A stretch of 64,000 nt of DNA from Massospora cicadina. Lineage: Eukaryota; Entomophthoromycota; Entomophthoromycetes; Entomophthorales; Entomophthoraceae. Shown here in pieces: positions 37,451 through 48,174 of this stretch; positions within the stretch are counted from its first letter, which is position 1, and the number at the start of each line of letters is the position of its first letter. The position numbers and the translations under genes are program-made. Below the pieces are notes generated by a model, which made no database searches, had not been told where the DNA came from, and saw nothing but the letters and a program-made list of their open reading frames with translations. The stretch is taken from contig JAKSZP010007879.1 of NCBI GenBank assembly GCA_022478985.1, positions 248,001-312,000 on the forward strand, read 5' to 3'.

Positions 37451-37972
37451 TATTGAAACTTGAACTGCAGATGAAGACAGATTGGATAAGGTCAAAACTG
37501 AATTTTATCCACCTCCAATGTTTCAATATCTGACACTGAGTTAACGGAGGCAACAATCTTTGAACTAGCAGGCAAAAATAGGGGATATCTAGAAGTACCT
37601 ATGACCAGGGTGACAAAGAGGCCACCTTATCAATTCTGGAAGACTACAATAACACAAATGAAGTCATCTCATTATGCGCCTCCTTCATAAGTTCAAGGGG
37701 ATCCCAATTGTTGGTGCAAAAGAGAATGTCCCAAGAGCAACAAACCTCAGTTATCTTATATGTATATTAAGTTTTAAGTAGTGAATATTGTTTTTGCTTA
37801 TATAATTATAAAGAAAGCTTCCTACTTTAGGGCTTTATTAAGTTTATTTAATAACCTTGGCCATCCTGATAGTTCTGTCCCCTTGCTGTATTTGTTTAAG
37901 AATGACTAGTCTGACTCTGAGCAGCTATAAATCCTGTTCCTTTGTCCAGCCCTGCTATCTACAGTGCTAACA
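37451..37972 (+). repeat. 3' LTR of El-7
   Basis: Starts TATTGAAACTTG after the purine tract; an original TG reads TA, a G-to-A change. The end is ...CAGTGCTAACA. No partner copy exists in the window, so the right edge is inferred. Confidence 0.6.
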
Positions 37973-38703
37973 TGCACCATCAAAAAGTAAAAGTGTAATA
38001 AGGTATAAAATGATAACTAATATATAATTTCATATCAGCGTTAGCTATTTCTGCAATTTTCCTTGATTTTAGCTTAAGATAAAAATTTAAGTTAAGTTGA
38101 AACTTTATTATTGACTGAGTTTAAAAAAGCAAATAGACAAAAATATCAATTTGGAAATTTACTACAAGCAGAGTAAAAAAATTATTATTAAAAGAACATT
38201 CAAGAGAAGCTTAATCAATAAGCAACTAACCCTAAGTATTTTCTCAATTTCTTTATAAAACCTTATCATGACTTATTGCAAATTTAAAAATTAAGATTCA
38301 TAGGAATACTTTAATTTGTTTAAGTATATAGTTAATTTAGTAACTTATGTTTTCTTCTATTTTGATCTCACTTTTTAGGTTAAGAAGTCTGAATTTATGA
38401 TACTATTTGGAGAAGTTTGACTTTATTTTAGATATACCATATCAAAATTTTACTATATAAGCAAAGTTGGATTTGAACCTTCAAACAAGTAATAGCAGAA
38501 GTTTCTCCATTAGGCTAACCGCCTCTACTAATCTTCCTATAATCAATTAAGGGTATAAAATAGATAATTAAATTACTAAAGACGCTGTATAAGGATCCTA
38601 AATTACAAGAAAAGAGCATAACTAGTCTTTGTAAATCTAAAAAAGATACCAAAACTTATCAGAGTGATACTAAGAGTATTGCTAGAAGTTTCATTATCAT
38701 ATA
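37973..38703. other. AT-rich spacer between El-7 and El-8
   Basis: Low-complexity AT-rich sequence with no open coding stretch and no LTR edge, apart from the tRNA-like block listed separately. Confidence 0.6.
38469..38526 (-). other. tRNA-like block with A and B boxes (SINE head or tRNA pseudogene)
   Basis: The minus strand reads TAGCCTAATGG (A box, consensus TRGCNNARYNGG with one gap), 28 bases, then GGTTCAAATCC (B box). The flanking bases do not form a 7-bp acceptor stem, so a working tRNA is unlikely. It is either a tRNA pseudogene or a RNA polymerase III promoter of a SINE. Confidence 0.5.
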
Positions 38704-39327
38704 TGTTGAATTTATCCTGGGATTTTTAATTGCAACTGCAAAAGTTGGATTACACTTACAAAATAAAGTAAATTATGTGAATACAGTGACCTTTTTATGA
38801 TAAAAATATAGCCTTTAGGTATTTAAAAGTTTTACTAATGTTAGCTTCAGTAATCTATGGTAGAAAACTAATCCTCTAAAATTCTAATTCCATTATTGTA
38901 AATTAAGTTGATACTCCAGATAGTGGGCAGTGCATATATATTTTGAAGATGGTAAAATCATAGGCTTAGAATTTGAGAATAATAAAAATAGCTAACTATG
39001 GTTTTATGCCAATGCAGGAGAAAGGTGGAGATAATGATAATAATAAAAAAGTGTAAGTAATGTTTACATGGCAATAGCGCTGAAGTAAATAAATAACAAT
39101 TAATTTAGGGTGTAGTGCCAGTGAGGTAGAAAAAAATGAACTTTACTTGATATACATTTTAATTGGCAATACAGCCTTATATATGCTAAAAATAGTCAAA
39201 TTTTATAGCATGACATCAGCATATAGTCAAGATTCTTAAATCCTTAGTTTAATACTAGACATAGTATATAAATTAAATAGATATATAACTATAAAATAGT
39301 TCAAATTGTTGGTCAGACCATATTGCA
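38704..39327 (-). repeat. 3' LTR of El-8
   Basis: In plus order TGTTGAATTTATCC to GACCATATTGCA, 624 bp, pairing with the right copy. Confidence 0.75.
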
Positions 39328-39945
39328 ATATTTAAATCCACTTGACCAAACATTAGAGCACAGAGTATAAGTGGTGGTCAGATAGATTATTGGGACAATA
39401 AGGCCTTTAGGAAGTATGAAGTTGTCAACCTTTTCTATTCTTTTTGCGGTTTTTTGGGATTTTCAAAGTAATGTAGGGTCTGGCGGGTATAGCTTAGAGG
39501 GTTTTTGGTGATTGGTAGTTTTACCAAATTTACTTCAAAATGTCCCTAAACTGACAGGCTCCTTTGTAGTACTAGTTAAATTAATTATGTCCAGGCAACA
39601 CATAAACATAAATAATGATTTTATGCCTTTTTATGTGGACAGGGTAATAGTAGGTGTTTTTCAAGGACATCTTCATTTCTCACTAAATAGAGTAGATAGC
39701 ACTAGTTATAACAATTGGATCTATTTTAGATTAGCAAAGTGGAGGAAGGAGTTTACCATAAAAGCCATTAGTTATTTTTAATGTAATATCTGTTCCAACA
39801 AGGGCTTAGTTTTTGGTGCAATAGTACATTTTTGGTCAGTTTGGAATGGAAACTGCTAAGAATTTTAAAATACGCTTGGTATAATTAAAGTGTGCCAGCA
39901 TCATTTTAATAAATAAGTATAATTTCCTTGCTAGACAAATTTTAA

Positions 39946-41455
39946 CTAAGGGAATTTGAATCTTGGGTTATTGTTCACTTTAGTGTGATAATTAGAAGGT
40001 ATTGGCCCAAAATTTTCAAAGTATTTTTCAAAGTTGGCTTTGAGTTGAATGCCCTTATAAATGAGTTCCCAATAAGTATATCCAAACTTCTCATGGGGTA
40101 TGGTTATAGCAGGGACAGAAACTAGCAGGGTGCTCAATTTTAATGGTAACAAACTATAAGCTCCTAATAAGATAGTGTTATTTGGCCCCATAGTTCCATT
40201 CTCATTTTGATATTTTAAATATGATACAATTCCAGTTAAGTCATAAGTTTGGATGAAACTATGGTGATGAGCGCACTTCTGTCAATATTTTCCTAGACTT
40301 TGAGCTTGTTCATGGTAATATCCAGGTAGTATACATGGAGAGATATCCATAAGCACCAGCAATCAGTTGATTGGTAAAAATGTCTGCTTGACTCAGATAG
40401 GAGCATAAGTCCAAAGTTTCCTGTGGCCATGAGGGCATAGCAAACTCCTCATTTAAAATTAGTATATGTAAGTTCAATTCTGAAGCATTTGTCTTTGGTT
40501 CAACCAAGTTGATGAGCTGGGTATTTAGGGTTATGATTGTATATGGTGATTATAGTATGTTGACAGAAGTAAAAGACCCATTTTTATTCTGCCAAGCTTT
40601 TTTCAACATTATATCATTGACATATGTTATATAATGAATACTAGATGCTTTTTTAGGGTAATTGGGCCAATGTTGGCCACTTAAAAATCAAAGAATTTGT
40701 ATTAGTTTCAAAAAAATGAGAGTGTATTGGCAAATCTAGTTTCCCATTTTGTTTATGGTATTTTCAGAATTTAAAATGGGAGTATGGCCCAATATAAGTC
40801 CTTATAATGCTTGAAGATTGGTAGGAAGCAATATAAGAATCATATTGATTTATAACTGTATCCCCATACAACACCTGGGCTTCATAATTAAGATGATCAG
40901 CAAAGGATAAATTTTCTCCTCTGGATTAAAGTTAATGGAAAGGAAAGTGGCTTTTTATCCTAGCAGAAGTTCTTCCATCAAACTTGATGATAATAATGTT
41001 TTTTGTATTAAGATAAGACATGCCAGCTTCAAATTTCTTTGGCATTACCAATTAATGGCTATAGGGGTCCAACAGATTTATCAACCTGGCCAGTTTGACC
41101 TGATCATTGATGTTTTCCATAGTCATTTCAGATAAATGCATGGATGTGTGAATATTTTTATACCTATTGTATTAGGGCATGTTAACTGGGTTATCTTGAT
41201 AATTATTAAAACCTGGTTCCAATTTAAGATGTGACAAATCTCCAGAGCAGTCAATTTTTTATTGCAGGGAGTGAAATTAACAGAAGCTGCAGCTGCCACA
41301 GCTGGGCTTGTAGTATCAGTGCTAGTAACAGCTGCTGGTATAGGTACAGTAGTCAAATACAAGGCAAGTGGGACACAACAGGTAGCATACTGTCTTTGGG
41401 GAAAAACAAAAGGCATAATCCCAGTCATGATCTTGACAACACTTGCAAGTGACAT
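39946..41455 (-). pseudogene. El-8 gag and pre-RT remnant
   Basis: Minus-strand pieces: 41123-41455 (110 codons, Ala/Thr/Pro-rich), 40310-40507, and 39946-40191, which ends FENFGPIPSNYHTKVNNN. That last run resembles the F-x-x-LGPIPSxxxHxID linker just before gypsy RT. RT itself does not follow; sequence from 39328 to 39945 shows no RT words. The deletion point is therefore near 39950. Confidence 0.55.
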
Positions 41456-41901
41456 TTTTAACTTCTTGGCAGAGTTGGTTTAATAAACTAGTGAAATAGT
41501 ATCATTCTGCTTAAATTGTTGATCATCCTGTTTCAATCTTTGGTTGGACTCTACAAGGCAAGAATTTAATTCTCTAATTTACTGTCCTTGGTATTGGACC
41601 AGGATATGTAGAGTATTTATCTTTTGATATAATTCAGTAATGGTGTGAACTGCTCCTTTCATTGGTAGATCAAGGCTGTTGAAATAGCTTGGGGTATTAG
41701 CAATTATTCTCACTAATGAGTGTGTTTTGTTGATTGTGAGAAAATAAAATATCAGAAAGTAAATCCAAGAGGTTATACTTGGCTGAACCTCCTTATTGTC
41801 CATGTCATCATAAGGTAGACATGGGGCCAGGCTGGCAAAAAGTCTTCAGAGCGTGACATTTTTGTATATATAGTAGAAGACAGGGTACTAAAAGTGAACC
41901 A

Positions 41902-41915
41902 TGTAGTGAGCACCA
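41902..41915 (-). other. Primer-binding-site motif of El-8
   Basis: TGGTGCTCACTACA on the minus strand, two bases from the LTR edge, identical to El-5 and El-6. Confidence 0.75.
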
Positions 41916-41917
41916 AA

Positions 41918-43137
41918 TGATGCAATTGGCATATGGGCATCAAATTGCAAATGCACAGATCAGATTGCACTTACTAAAATAAAGGAAACTGTATGAAGAC
42001 AGTGACCTTTTTAAAATAAGAACATAAAGCCTTTTAAATTGTATAAGGGTTTATTATTTGGTAGCTTTAACAAGCTAAGGTAAAAAACTGATCCCTTCAA
42101 TCTCTACTTTCATCATTATAAGCCAAAATGATACTCAGGAATGGTGGGCAGTGCATAATATTCTGGAAATCTGAGGAACTATAGACCTAGATTTTGGGGG
42201 CTAATAAACCCTAATGATAGTTCATACTAATGCATAGATAAGGTAGAGATAATGATAATACAAAAAGTGGAAGTCAAGTTTACATAGCTGTGGGGCCAAG
42301 GTAATTAATAATATTAAACAATTTTAGTTTAGTGCCGGCAGGGTGGAAAGGAATTGAACATAACTTTAAATTTATTCGAGGTGGGCCAACCTGGGAACAA
42401 TACCGCACCGATTAAAGGGAAATCAAACGAATGGGAAAGGAGGATAAAACCCAGAAAACCTCCATGCGTGGTATATGATAGGCCAGGAACTCCATGGACC
42501 GCCTTTGCTATTTGCTATCTTGATTTGGAACATTGATGCGCAACGCCAACACAGTCATGATTGTCCCCTACCCATAGTTCCTGTACCTGAATCAAATTCA
42601 GGGAGGCAGTGGTAGAGGTCCCTATTCTACCACTGGGGTATTCTCCCCCTGAATTGAACAAAACTTGATATATTATTTTTAATCAGTGATGTGGCCCAAC
42701 AAATGTTATATTTACCCCTTGGGTACAGATTTATTTAAGAAATTCTTGTTTGGAACAGATTTAATTTGCTGATGTGCAGAACAGTATATAAAGGTGGTAG
42801 ATTTTGTGAGAATTCATTTATTTGAGCAATATAATGTACACAGTAATTAGTATTATTGTAAATTACATTAAATTTATAAAAGAAACAATATGACAAAAAA
42901 TATAAAAGATATCACAAAAAGAAAAGTATTAATACTTTTTGAGAGTGATATTTTTCAAAGCAAGTGCATGGTGCAATGCAGTCGTCTAATGTACCCAAGT
43001 GGTTAATTTGTTTCTATAACACAAAGTCAGCGTATAGGCAAGGTATTCAAGTCCTTTAATTATTAGGTAAAATATAAATTAAGTAAATATAAAACTATAA
43101 AATAGGCTCAAATGATTGGTCAGACCAAATTATAACA
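41918..43137 (-). repeat. 5' LTR of El-8, enlarged by insertion
   Basis: In plus order TGATGCAATTGG to CAAATTATAACA. It contains a 284-bp insertion (42367-42650) with its own duplication, and about 300 further bases not present in the other LTR. Confidence 0.7.
42367..42650 (-). mobile_element. SINE-like insertion with 16-bp TSD (SINE-2)
   Basis: Flanked by GAATTGAACATAACTT (42351-42366) and GAATTGAACAAAACTT (42651-42666), 15 of 16 matching. The sister LTR lacks it. The minus strand starts with a tRNA-like head: CCCAGTGGTAGAATAGGG (A-box and D-arm like tRNA-Gly), then CTACCAC in anticodon-arm position and a TTTGATTC B-box-like run, and ends in a GAATAAATTTA tail. The size fits a SINE. Confidence 0.65.
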
Positions 43138-45377
43138 ATAAAAGATAAGGTTGCCAAAAGAACAATTTAGTGGCTTTACTGAAAATCGCAAAGTTTTTCG
43201 CTAAAAGGTTTAACTTTGTGTAAATCTGTAAAAATTAACTTTTCTCATCAAAGTTAAAGCCACATGTCTCTCAAGTTAAGCAAACAGAAAAGAAATGCTA
43301 AATGCTACAACTTTAAATATATTTTCAACTTGATCAATTGGCATTAAATATAAAGGTATTAAATCATCAGAATTGTCTAGTAAGGAATTTTAGTTGCAAT
43401 AGTAAAATAAGTTCCAGGCTAAATCTAGTGAGTATAGCTTTTAAAATCCATATTTTAAAAAATAATTGACTTGCTTTGTCAACGTACTTAGTTTTTTAAC
43501 TTTTGTATAATAAATTAACCAATTTTATCCGATAGGTTTGCCCTAATTAAATATTACACCAACATTTGGTAAATGAAGCTAAAATTCTGGATAAAAAGTA
43601 AAAACTGGTAATTTGTATGCTCATTTATTATAAACTTGATTAAAATCCACAATGTTACTTGCTATATTGGGTTTTTATACACAGCTCAAATGTGGTTACC
43701 TTGTCACACAGCAAGAGCCTGCTACGTTTAAATCAGAGAGGCAACGCCATAAAGGCTTGTGCCCTATTATTGTGCCAACTCATCTAAAATTTATAGATAT
43801 AGACTATCAAATTATATGCGAATCAAATAGCTTTAACCCTTTTCAAAAATATTGGGCTTATAAATAACCCCTGATATAATCAACTAAAATCAAATTCTAA
43901 CAGTTGACAAGTTATGTTTATAAAGTTTTGTTTTATACATTAATTTATGTCCTTAAACTTTTAAACCTTCTATAACTTTTGCATTCATATTAGTTTTCAC
44001 TTCAAAGTCTCTAAAAGCTGAAAAAATACCATGACCGTCTTAATCGAGTTTTAACAATTGTTAATAAGTAGACCTGAAATAAAAATTAGATTACTCAGTT
44101 GGCACGCCAAAATGAAATAAAAACTTATAAGTTTTGATATTTAATAAGTATATATTGTACTTCAATTAAATATAAAACAGCTTTAAATAAACTTAGCACC
44201 CTCCAATATTACTCTTAACTTATCTATAAATAAAGCATATTAATAAATAATGTTGTGCCCTGTAAAGTATATCTGATTTGCATTCTAATATTCCATCTAT
44301 AAGCAACAATTTTAGAAAAAGCAGAATACATATTGCTATTAGTCATAATCGCCATAAATAATCCATAATAGAGCTGAAGCACTATATTAGATTGAAACTC
44401 TATGTCCCACTTTAAGTTTGAACAAGTCCAAGTGGGTTAATGATAGGGAACTAAAGTATGGCTAACACGTATGCAGCATATTACCTGTATCATATTTGTA
44501 GACCTTTCATTAATTAACTATTTAATATTTAAGTGATACTTGAGGCCTAGATACTTTTATGAGAGGCAAATCAAACCACCATTAAGTGAGCCTTTCCTTT
44601 TTGAAAAACCTAAGATCAGCAATAATATTCATACTCTAAATCAATTATTGGATACTGTCCCGTCTGAAAATTGAATCCAAGATTTTCAGCTATAAACAAA
44701 GATTAGTAACTATTTATAAAAATATGATGATTAAAGTATAATACTCATTAAATTTACAATAGAATTATAATAAAAACTTAAAGCTGATCTTTTTTAATAT
44801 ACGAGCAGGTTAAAGTATAAATTCATAAATTAAAATAAAATATAGAGTAGCAACCATAAAACTGGGGTTAGAGTATCAACACTGCTAAAGTATAATATTA
44901 AAATACATCTTAAGCAGTGAAGTAATTTGCGTTATTGGATTAAAATATGCCACTGACCTTAAGCTTATAAGCAAATCAAGTATTTTAAATTTCAATCGTT
45001 TTAAAATGTGCAGTATTTGCTAAAATCATAAACTTGCTTAGATATAAACTAGGTTCTAGTGGTAAAATTTAAAGCTTACTTTGAAATCTAGATTTGAATA
45101 TAAAAAATAATCTGCTATAATAAATACAAAATCTAGAATAAAGTATAGATTAAGATATTACAGTTGACAGTCTATCATAAAAGATCTATCAAGCCAACAA
45201 ATATCAGAAGTATGCAAATAGTATATATACATTCAAAAGCATGAAAGAATATGGCTTGGAGAAATAAATAATGATAGTCTTCTAGGCTTAAAAAGCAGAT
45301 GTTAGACTGTGATATTCAATTTGGAACTGGTAGCTCAAAGCTTGGAATTGAAAGTACCTAAAAAGCCTCCAACCAAA
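43138..45377. other. AT-rich stretch without recognised features
   Basis: About 2.2 kb of strongly AT-rich sequence, no long frames (longest 71 codons at 43652-43867 without any family likeness) and no LTR edges. It is probably 3' flank of the adaptin gene mixed with fully decayed repeats. Confidence 0.6.
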
Positions 45378-46460
45378 TTACATACCATAGTTGATATATG
45401 TGCTCATTATACTTGACTTCTTCCTTGTGATTTTAGGAAGTTTGGAAGCTATTATATCTTTGTTGGTCTCAAAGACCTAAATATTTAGAGTAATAAGTTG
45501 ATATCGATAAGCTAGAAAAGATCTTTCAAACACAGATATGAAAGCTTACCAGCCCACCAGAAATAATTTCAGACAGTGCTTGGTAAATCTTGAGAAAATG
45601 GTTAGAACATTAAATATAAATATGCTAGGGATGTAAATATGCTATAGATATAAACAAATATAAAAACAAGATTAAGGAGAAATTTTTGGATAAAAAATCC
45701 ACAAATTTTATATTATGAAAAGGATATTAAAATATAATACATAGTATTGAAAATCATTAACAGTAATAGCGTAAAGAGTTGCCTGAAATTGGCCAGTAAT
45801 AAATGTGCTCGAGTAACTTAAACCTAAAAAAACTCCTAGAAAAAAGTCAAGCAGCCTAACCCTGCCTTCAATCTTAATAGAGCAAAAAACATATCTAAAA
45901 AAGTGAAAAGAGTATCCAGAACATACCAACTCGAATGGAAAAATCTAGAAAGGTTAGATCGTATCTTTTAAAGAATACATACCAGGTCCAACTCGCAAAC
46001 ATTTTCAAAACATTCATCCAGCACCTCAACAAAGATCTATGAAATGCAGAGAGTCAGACAAATAAAGCCTTCAACGAAGCATCTAGAAGCGAAAAATGCG
46101 GAAACCTCGAGGGATAGAACTAAAAAACAAATACAAAGGCACCTGAATGAGATCCAACATCCCTAAACCGGATTCCGAAGCGTCAGCAACAAGGACGAAA
46201 TAAAGGGTAGCATAATGACGATAAACTATACGGGTATCGGAACCCCCAACCAACTGGCTGCTCTCCAAAAAGTTACAGGCGGTGATAGGGCGTTCAGAGA
46301 CCAAAGCAAAGATTTCTTTAACGAGGAGGGTTTGAGAGGCGACGTCCTAAGAAAGAATAAAGTGAGAAGGTGATTACCCACCAAAAATTACAACGTATTG
46401 GAAAAATTTATTCAGACGTGTTTTGCCTTGGTTGTTAAATATCAACACTGCCTTTATCAT
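45378..46460 (-). CDS. APS3: AP-3 adaptor complex sigma subunit (six exons)
   Basis: Small sigma adaptin of the AP-3 coat, which sorts cargo from endosome/Golgi to the vacuole. Exons on the minus strand: 46392-46460, 46143-46346, 45983-46036, 45927-45944, 45550-45588, 45378-45476, about 160 residues. All exon lengths are multiples of three, so every intron is phase 0. All introns are GT-AG, with GTATGT donors for introns 3 and 4. Start: ATG at 46460, MIKAVLIFNNQGKTRLNKFF, the canonical sigma start. Exon 2 has SERPITACNFLESSQ and RIVYRHYATLYFVLVAD; exon 3 FVEVLDECFENVCELDL; exon 5 LSEIISGG; exon 6 starts VFETNKD. These are hallmark words of AP-3 sigma rather than AP-1 or AP-2. Exon 4 is only 18 nt and intron 3 only 38 nt. 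The last exon could instead splice again at a GTATGT near 45385, giving a longer C-terminus. No in-frame stop; it looks intact. Confidence 0.88.
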
Positions 46461-46702
46461 TTTAATGGTTGTGTTGGAGAAAGGACGGATCCAATGGTTG
46501 ATACTTTGTTTGGTGGAGGTTTAAATTTAATCTGATCAATGATCGAGCGACCGGTTTAACGCGTGGCCACCTACGCGCACGACTCCATTAACGAGATAAG
46601 CTTTTCCGAAGCTGCTAGTTTGTTACGCATACCAGCCTTCGAATGCTAATTACCATCTACTTAAAACGCATCACTCACTCACTGACTGACCTCTGAAACC
46701 TT
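46461..46702. promoter_or_regulatory. Upstream region of the adaptin gene
   Basis: The 5' flank of the minus-strand adaptin. It keeps CpG-containing words such as ACGCGTGGCCACCTACGCGC near 46560, unlike the decayed repeats. It carries the promoter by position only; no TATA box or factor site can be claimed. Confidence 0.4.
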
Positions 46703-47030
46703 CGAGTCTGATAGGGTCAACCTAATTGGGTGAGTGGGTGAGAATTGGCGAATCTTATCGATCTAAAATTATCGAGCCTGATAGGTTAAATCTATTTGGG
46801 CGAGTGGGTGAGAATTGACAAAAATCATTAAATAATTCACTATATTGCTCACCTGAAGCTAATCTAGTCTAATAAGTTTAATCTATTTGGGTGAGTGGGT
46901 GAGAATTGGCAAATAGGATCAAATCTGAAAATATCGAGTATGATAGGTTCAATCTATTTGGGTGAGTGGGTGAGAATTGGTGAATATTATCTAATAATTC
47001 ACCAAATTGCTCACCTGAAACTCAACAAAA
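46703..47030. repeat. Two-level minisatellite, four copies in two dimers
   Basis: Four copies of a unit beginning CGAGTCTGATAGGTTCAATC and containing GGGTGAGTGGGTGAGAATTG start at 46703, 46773, 46864 and 46935. Copies 2 and 4 are followed by the same TAATTCAC...TTGCTCACCTGAA segment. So the real period is a 161-162 bp dimer repeated twice. Confidence 0.85.
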
Positions 47031-47187
47031 ATCAATATTAGAGTTTAAGTAGATTAAGTAGTTAGGATAATCAGCTCACCAGCCACGAGGGCAACAGCGG
47101 AGCTGTTAGTCCGAGTGGCTCGAGAGTAGTGCTGGCACAGCCTATAGGCTACAGTGTGAGCCTATCATTTGATAACCTAAATACCGT

Positions 47188-47645
47188 AGCAAAGCATGGG
47201 TATCTGGATGTTAGGTTTATATATTTTAAAAACCTGCCTAATTTGGTTCACCTAATTAATAAAATACTTTTGGCAAGTTAAGTAGAAGTTGATTTAGTAG
47301 TTTGGAAGATATGTCACGTACACGATGATTTTAAATATATAGAGATGTTTTGGGTAGCAGTTTGGTATTATTTGATTGATTCGATAGGTTTATTTTGTTT
47401 AGCCGAGTGGTTGATGGCTTTTGGTCAAATTAATCGGATACAGTTTAGTTTAAGGGGTGATTAGTTATTGGTTGTTTTGATAAGTTCAGTTAGGTTTACC
47501 TGAGTGGCTGGTGGATTTTGGTTGATTCGATTGAGCAATTAGATTTGGCTGAGTGGTTTTGTTTATCTATAATATAAAATCTAAATTAATAAATTGAAAA
47601 TCTAATTTTATAGACACCGTAGCGAAGCACGGGTAAATCAGCTAA
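47188..47645 (+). mobile_element. 3' part of a Helitron copy (Helitron Z)
   Basis: The right end reads CCGTAGCGAAGCACGG (a 6-bp stem with one bulge, 47617-47632), nine bases, then CTAA at 47642-47645 followed by T, matching the Helitron CTRR|T rule. The body aligns in reverse with the copies at 48175 and 58087. A second, decayed hairpin word (CCGTAGCAAAGCATGGG, 47189-47205) lies at the left. The 5' TC end was not found. Confidence 0.7.
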
Positions 47646-47901
47646 TTCTATCTAATTTCAGAACGCCTTCAGTGAATAAATCAAATGACGTCAACCCAAG
47701 CTAACCAACTGTAGCTCAATTGGCCTTTATATCCGCAGACAGATTTGTGTAATTTACGCTGAGTGGATGGATCCTAATTCCTAATAGACTTACCAAAGCG
47801 CCAATAATTCAACTATCGAAAACTACTGAACCAGCTAAAGCGATCTGCCGAAGTTTACCGTTCAGTTGGCGTCGCCTTCAATTTAACACGTTCGTCGCCA
47901 T

Positions 47902-48102
47902 GTCACCCAAATATGGGTGACGGGCAGCGAATATGTTAGAACAATTCGTAGGTTTAGCATCAGTAATAGCAATTTAAAATATGACGTTTTTGATGAGATC
48001 GAAGTGGTAAAAACTACCCAAAGTCACCATTGGAGCTCCGGAGAAGTACGTAAGAAAAAGACGCGCAAACCAAAGTTCCTAGCTGTATGGGTAGAGGTTT
48101 AG
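47902..48102 (+). CDS. Unrecognised short ORF or terminal exon
   Basis: An open plus-strand frame ends at a TAG (48100-48102) and reads SEYVRTIRRF, SNLKYDVFDEIEVVKT, SSGEVRKKKTRKPK and FLAVWVEV. It has no in-frame ATG. A nearby ATG at 47900 could join it through a candidate 35-bp GT-AG intron (47917-47951), giving MSPKYG then FSISNSN; 35 bp is short but close to intron 3 of the adaptin. The codons keep CpGs, suggesting host sequence rather than an old repeat. No family recognised. Confidence 0.35.
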   Translation, partial: VTQIWVTGSEYVRTIRRFSISNSNLKYDVFDEIEVVKTTQSHHWSSGEVRKKKTRKPKFLAVWVEV

Positions 48103-48174
48103 ATTAAAACAAAATAAAAATATTAAAAAATTTATACTATACTATACTTTTTATTCATTTATTTTTATGATAAA

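Larger units (their letters stand above)
33300..37972 (+). mobile_element. El-7, 5'-truncated Ty3/gypsy element
   Basis: Plus-strand protease end, RT, RNase H, integrase, purine tract (CTTGAGGGGGCAT, about 37438-37450) and a 3' LTR. Gag and the 5' LTR are missing; El-4's LTR abuts. An unrelated-looking, CpG-bearing segment (about 34050-34610) lies between the protease and RT parts. Confidence 0.78.
38704..43137 (-). mobile_element. El-8, non-autonomous minus-strand gypsy-type LTR element
   Basis: LTR copies at 38704-39327 and 41918-43137 align in order (AGTGACCTTTTT, GTGGGCAGTGCATA, GAGATAATGATAATA, TTGGTCAGACCA). The primer-site motif lies at the inner edge of the right copy. Flanks ATATA and ATAAA match 4 of 5. 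The 2.6-kb interior keeps gag-side and pre-RT coding but no RT, RNase H or integrase, so it would depend on other elements. The right LTR is longer because of a SINE insertion and a further 300 bases missing from the left copy. Confidence 0.78.

Noticed and set aside
41231..41483. Two plus-strand frames with hydrophobic, membrane-like composition
   Set aside because: They lie opposite El-8 gag-side coding on the minus strand and share no start context; they are antisense shadows.
44640..44700. Possible tRNA gene (AATTGAATCCAAG word)
   Set aside because: No A box at the right distance on either strand and no acceptor stem.
46703..47030. CRISPR-like direct repeats
   Set aside because: Only four copies, irregular 70/91-base spacing, degenerate units, eukaryotic context; a minisatellite explains it.
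47188..47205. A further complete Helitron 3' end
   Set aside because: The hairpin word is present but no CTRR follows at about nine bases, so an end cannot be claimed.
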